From NCBI GenBank assembly GCA_025353435.1, contig JANXQR010000231.1:1-14997 (forward strand): DNA of 14,997 bases, written 5' to 3'. Position numbers and translations under genes: made by a program. Source of the stretch: Acidobacteriota bacterium. GTDB taxonomy: Bacteria; Acidobacteriota; Terriglobia; Terriglobales; Acidobacteriaceae. Shown one piece after another: positions 11,703-14,997 of this stretch. The notes beneath the pieces were generated by a model that worked only from the letters and a program-made list of their open reading frames with translations, was not told where the DNA came from and made no database searches. Each line of letters begins with the position of its first letter. Within the stretch, counting starts at the first letter, position 1.

Positions 11703-14678
11703 ATGAGTGGTCGAATTCCTAAGGGACTCTTCCTCTTGACCTCTCCGAACGATGCAATCGTGATCCGCGGGGCGCGGACACATAATCTGAAAAACATTTC
11801 GTGCGAGATTCCGCATGGCAAGCTGACGGTGGTCAGCGGGGTGTCGGGGTCGGGGAAGTCGTCGCTCGCCTTCGACACGATTTATGCGGAAGGGCAGAGG
11901 CGGTATGTCGAGTCGCTGAGCGCGTATGCGCGGCAGTTTCTGGAACGCATCGAGAAGCCTGACGTGGACGAGATTGATGGGCTGGCGCCGGCGATTGCCA
12001 TCAAGCAGAAAAACACTACGCGGAATCCGCGGTCGACTGTGGCTACGGCGACGGAAATCTACGATTACCTGCGGCTGCTGTATGCGCGCTGCGGGACGGT
12101 GCATTGCATTTATTGCGATGGGCTGGTGCGGCGGGACTCGATGGACGAGATTGCGGAGGCCACGCTGGCGCTGGGTGAGGGGACGCGGCTGAATGCGCTG
12201 TTTCCTGTCAAAGCATTGCATGCGGCGGAGGCGCTTCGCGCGGAGGAACCGAAGGCCAAAAAGCAGACGAAGGCTGCGGCGGCCAAGGCTGCTGCGAAGG
12301 TTGCTGCGAAGGCAGCGGTGGAAAGCCCGATGACGGACTCGCTGAAGGCAAGGTTGATGGAGCTGCGCGGGGGCGGGTTCAATCGGCTGTATCAGTTGGG
12401 GAAGATTTACGAGTTTTCGACGCCGGAGTCGCTGCTGGATCTGGATTTCACTTTGCCGGTGTTTGTGCTGGTGGATCGGATTGTGGTGAGCTCGGCTGCC
12501 CCGGAGGAGAATCGCGCGCGCATTGTGGATGCGGCGGAGATTGCGTATCGCAAGGCGGGCGAGGTGATTTTTGAGGAGGCGACGCGGGACGATGACGGCG
12601 GGGAGCCGAGACGGCATCGGTGGTCTGCGGCGTTTGAGTGCGCGAGTTGCCATCGGCCGGGCCGCGAGCCGGAGCCCCGGCTGTTCAGCTTCAACAATCC
12701 GTTTGGGGCGTGCCCGCGCTGCCAGGGGTTTGGGAATACGGTTGATTTCGATTTGAATTTGGTGATTCCGGACAAGGGATTGTCGCTGAATGATGGCGCG
12801 ATTGATCCGTGGAATCGGCCGAAGTATCGCACATGGTTTACGGAGATGAAGAAGCAGGCTGCGGGGCTGGGAGTGCCGATGGACGTGCCTTGGCGCGAAA
12901 TGCCGGAAGCAGCGCGCGAGATTGTGCTGCGCGGCAAAGGCTCGTTTGAGGGCGTATTCGGATTCTTTGCACAGATGGAGAAGAAGAAGTACAAGCTGCA
13001 TGTGCGGGTGATGCTTTCGAAGTATCGCGGGTATGCGGAGTGTCCTGAGTGCAGGGGGCAGCGGCTGCGGGCGGAGGCGCGGGCTGTCAGGCTGAACGGG
13101 ATGAATATCTGCCAGTCGAGCGCGTTGACGATTGCGAGGGCGAAGGAGTTTTTCAGCACGCTGAAGCTGACGGCGATGCAGGAGGAGATTGCAGGCTCGA
13201 TTCTGGACGAGGTAAGAAAGCGGCTGACGTTTCTGGACGCGGTGGGGCTGGAATATCTGACGCTGGACCGGCTGGCTTCGACACTCTCGGGTGGCGAGGC
13301 GCAGCGGATTCAGTTGGCGACGTCTTTGGGGTCGCAGCTGGTGGGGACGCTTTATGTGCTGGATGAGCCTTCGATCGGGCTACATTCGCGGGACACGGCG
13401 CGGTTGATTCGGATACTGGAGCAGCTGCGGGATTTGGGGAACACGATTGTAGTGGTGGAGCACGATGCGGACGTGCTGCGGGCGGCGGATTATCTGCTGG
13501 ACCTGGGGCCCGGGGCGGGCGAGTTTGGCGGGAAGATTTTGGCTGAGGGCGTGCTGGCGGAGATTGAGGCGAATCCAAATTCGCTGACGGGGCGGTATTT
13601 GTCGGGTCAGATTTCAATTCCTGTGCCGACGCGGCGAAGGGAGCCTGGGCGCGAGAAGCTGGTGTTGAAGGGCGCATTCGCCAACAACCTTCGCGGAGTT
13701 GATGTCGAAATTCCGCTGGGGCTGCTGGTGGCGATTACGGGCGTCTCCGGGAGCGGGAAGTCGACGCTGGTGCACCAGGTTCTGTATCGAGCGGTGGCGC
13801 GGGCGCTGGGGCAGACGGATGGCGCGGACCCTACGGGGTTGTTCAAATCTCTGACGGGAACGGAGCGGCTGAACGATGTGGTGATGGTGGACCAGACGCC
13901 CATTGGGAGGACGCCGCGCTCGAACCCGATAACTTATTTAAAAGCGTTTGATTTGGTGCGGGAGCTGTTTGCATCGCAGCCGGAGGCGAAGAGGATGTCG
14001 CTTACGCCGGGGCATTTTTCGTTCAATGTGCCGGGCGGCCGGTGCAATACGTGCGAGGGCGATGGGACGGTGACTGTCGAAATGCAGTTTCTGGCAGATG
14101 TGGAGTTGCCGTGCGAAGACTGCCGGGGAACGCGGTACCAGGCGCGGATTCTGGAGGTGCAGTACAAGGGGAAGAGTATTGCCGAGGTGCTGCAACTCAC
14201 GGTGAAGGAGGCGCTGCGGTTCTTTGCGGGGCAGACTCGATTGCTGGAAAAGCTTGCCGTGCTGGATGAAGTGGGGCTGGGGTATTTACGGCTGGGGCAA
14301 AGTGCGACGACGCTGAGCGGCGGTGAGGCGCAGCGGGTGAAGCTGGCGGCGCATTTAGCGACGGTGCGGAGTGCAAACGCGAATACCAGGCCGAGCCATG
14401 CGAGCCGGGTGCTTTACATCCTGGACGAGCCGACGACGGGGCTGCATTTTGACGATGTGTCGAAGCTGCTGACGGCGTTCAAGAAGCTGATTGATGGTGG
14501 CGGGTCCTTGGTGGTGATCGAGCACAATCTGGATGTGATCAAGAGTGCTGATTGGGTGATTGATATGGGGCCTGAGGGCGGCGACGCCGGCGGGCAGGTG
14601 GTAGGGGTTGGGACGCCGGAGGAGATTGCGGGGAATCTTCTGTCATATACAGGGCAGTGGTTGGGGAAGGTGCTTTAA
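11703..14678 (+). CDS. uvrA: Excinuclease ABC subunit A (UvrA)
   Basis: A 991-residue ATPase that, as a dimer, finds bulky DNA lesions and loads UvrB in nucleotide excision repair. Both ABC modules are complete: Walker A GVSGSGKSS (46-54) and GVSGSGKST (680-688), signatures LSGGEAQR (528-535 and 871-878), Walker B LYVLDEPSIGLH (550-561) and LYILDEPTTGLH (904-915), and switch histidines in VVEHD and VIEHN. Zinc sites are intact: C313/C316/C337/C340 and C781/C784/C804/C807. The UvrB-binding region (about 130-250) carries a Lys/Ala-rich insertion at about 182-208, and there is a short N-terminal extension before the conserved AIVIRGARTHNLKNI; together these explain a length about 50 residues above the usual 940. 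No E. coli-type LexA box was seen upstream. The start at ATG 11703 has AGGGA six bases upstream. Transcribed alone. Confidence 0.97.
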   Translation: MSGRIPKGLFLLTSPNDAIVIRGARTHNLKNISCEIPHGKLTVVSGVSGSGKSSLAFDTIYAEGQRRYVESLSAYARQFLERIEKPDVDEIDGLAPAIAIKQKNTTRNPRSTVATATEIYDYLRLLYARCGTVHCIYCDGLVRRDSMDEIAEATLALGEGTRLNALFPVKALHAAEALRAEEPKAKKQTKAAAAKAAAKVAAKAAVESPMTDSLKARLMELRGGGFNRLYQLGKIYEFSTPESLLDLDFTLPVFVLVDRIVVSSAAPEENRARIVDAAEIAYRKAGEVIFEEATRDDDGGEPRRHRWSAAFECASCHRPGREPEPRLFSFNNPFGACPRCQGFGNTVDFDLNLVIPDKGLSLNDGAIDPWNRPKYRTWFTEMKKQAAGLGVPMDVPWREMPEAAREIVLRGKGSFEGVFGFFAQMEKKKYKLHVRVMLSKYRGYAECPECRGQRLRAEARAVRLNGMNICQSSALTIARAKEFFSTLKLTAMQEEIAGSILDEVRKRLTFLDAVGLEYLTLDRLASTLSGGEAQRIQLATSLGSQLVGTLYVLDEPSIGLHSRDTARLIRILEQLRDLGNTIVVVEHDADVLRAADYLLDLGPGAGEFGGKILAEGVLAEIEANPNSLTGRYLSGQISIPVPTRRREPGREKLVLKGAFANNLRGVDVEIPLGLLVAITGVSGSGKSTLVHQVLYRAVARALGQTDGADPTGLFKSLTGTERLNDVVMVDQTPIGRTPRSNPITYLKAFDLVRELFASQPEAKRMSLTPGHFSFNVPGGRCNTCEGDGTVTVEMQFLADVELPCEDCRGTRYQARILEVQYKGKSIAEVLQLTVKEALRFFAGQTRLLEKLAVLDEVGLGYLRLGQSATTLSGGEAQRVKLAAHLATVRSANANTRPSHASRVLYILDEPTTGLHFDDVSKLLTAFKKLIDGGGSLVVIEHNLDVIKSADWVIDMGPEGGDAGGQVVGVGTPEEIAGNLLSYTGQWLGKVL

Positions 14679-14734
14679 AGCAGCGACAAACGAACAGAAT
14701 CTTTGCGCAGCCTGAGACGTAAGGTGGGCTAGTC

Positions 14735-14772
14735 GTTATCCCAGGTCTCAGAATCGAAACCTGGGGCACCCG
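14735..14772 (+). repeat. Intergenic hairpin repeat, copy 3
   Basis: It starts GTTATCCC and ends CTGGGGCACCCG. Arms CCCAGGTCTC (14740-14749) and GAAACCTGGG (14756-14765) pair at nine of ten positions; the loop is AGAATC. It differs from copy 2 at only a few positions and, like it, lies between two convergent genes (uvrA and the partial gene ending at 14854). No T-run follows on the plus strand. Confidence 0.75.
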
Positions 14773-14853
14773 ATCGTCATGGCGAATTTACTTCGCAAAG
14801 ACAACAACATCGGATTGAGCGGAAATCTTCACAAGAGTGATTTCCTGTTGGAT

Positions 14854-14997
14854 CTACTTCTTGCTCTCCGGCTTGGTGAAGAGCTTGGCATCGGGGTTGG
14901 GCAGCAGAACACGTTCATTTACCCGGCGAATTGTCAGCCCGTTTCCAGATGGGTTGAGGATCTGTACTAGGAAGGGAAGCATCACGGGGCCCACTCG
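14854..14997 (-). CDS. C-terminal 47 residues of an unidentified protein, 5' end beyond the window
   Basis: On the minus strand a frame is open from the right window edge to a TAG at 14854-14856. The translation includes PVMLPFLVQILNPSGNGLTI (about residues 4-23 of the visible part), then RRVNERVLLPNPDAKLF and a charged end KPESKK. Amino acid composition and codon use look coding, and a conventional convergent layout with uvrA results. Too little is present to name a family. The opposite-strand frame at 14779-14970 is judged to be its shadow. Confidence 0.6.
   Translation of the reverse strand, partial: RVGPVMLPFLVQILNPSGNGLTIRRVNERVLLPNPDAKLFTKPESKK

Noticed and set aside
12250..12320. DNA repeat array in uvrA
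   Set aside because: The repeated GCG/AAG-type codons encode the Lys/Ala-rich insertion; periodicity is irregular and it is better treated as a protein feature.
11562..13001. 479-codon minus-strand frame opposite uvrA
   Set aside because: Arg/Pro/His-rich, low-complexity translation overlapping the conserved UvrA N-terminal half; a codon-bias artefact.
1..14997. CRISPR array, tRNA, rRNA, insertion sequence or prophage genes
   Set aside because: No evenly spaced direct repeats, cloverleaf-like segments, ribosomal motifs or transposase/integrase sequences were seen on either strand.

Overview
The window looks like chromosomal DNA of an Acidobacteriota bacterium, most likely class Terriglobia. 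The evidence is a full-length permease of the acidobacterial 'duplicated orphan permease' (ADOP) type, a GC-rich background, several short single-gene units of a kind common in that class, and a short hairpin repeat of a style I associate with Terriglobia genomes. This assignment is inference; there is no rRNA or other marker in the window.

Layout. Left edge (1-642, minus): 5' part of a polymerase-beta-type nucleotidyltransferase whose catalytic motifs are visible but whose C-terminal half lies outside the window. A 240-bp divergent interval with palindromes separates it from the ADOP permease (883-3357, plus). Then come four plus-strand single genes: a four-helix membrane protein (3564-4025), a DUF1801 protein (4135-4674), an AhpC/TSA-like redox protein (4925-5479) and a secreted DinB-like protein (5760-6359). 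Two minus-strand genes follow: an AT-richer 412-residue protein (6499-7737) with its own strong promoter and a possible permuted papain-like catalytic site, and a secreted EXORDIUM-like protein (8001-8945). A small protein with a near-consensus promoter (9318-9635, plus) converges on a secreted SEL1-repeat protein (9916-11511, minus). uvrA (11703-14678, plus) is divergent from the SEL1 gene and converges on the 3' end of an unidentified gene (14854-14997, minus).

There is no obvious multi-gene operon. Most genes have their own leader, and they share no single pathway: DNA repair (UvrA), envelope or export functions (ADOP, SEL1, EXORDIUM-like, DinB-like), redox chemistry, and orphans. The most interesting points are: (1) the 6499-7737 gene, which sits between two nearly identical 21-bp terminator hairpins about 1.6 kb apart and looks like an insertion between two formerly convergent genes; (2) the nucleotidyltransferase, which could be the start of a signalling or defence locus to the left; (3) a three-copy hairpin repeat family in intergenic DNA; (4) a leader hairpin that could hide the uvrA ribosome binding site; and (5) a Lys/Ala-rich insertion in UvrA. 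No tRNA, rRNA, CRISPR array, transposase or phage gene was seen.
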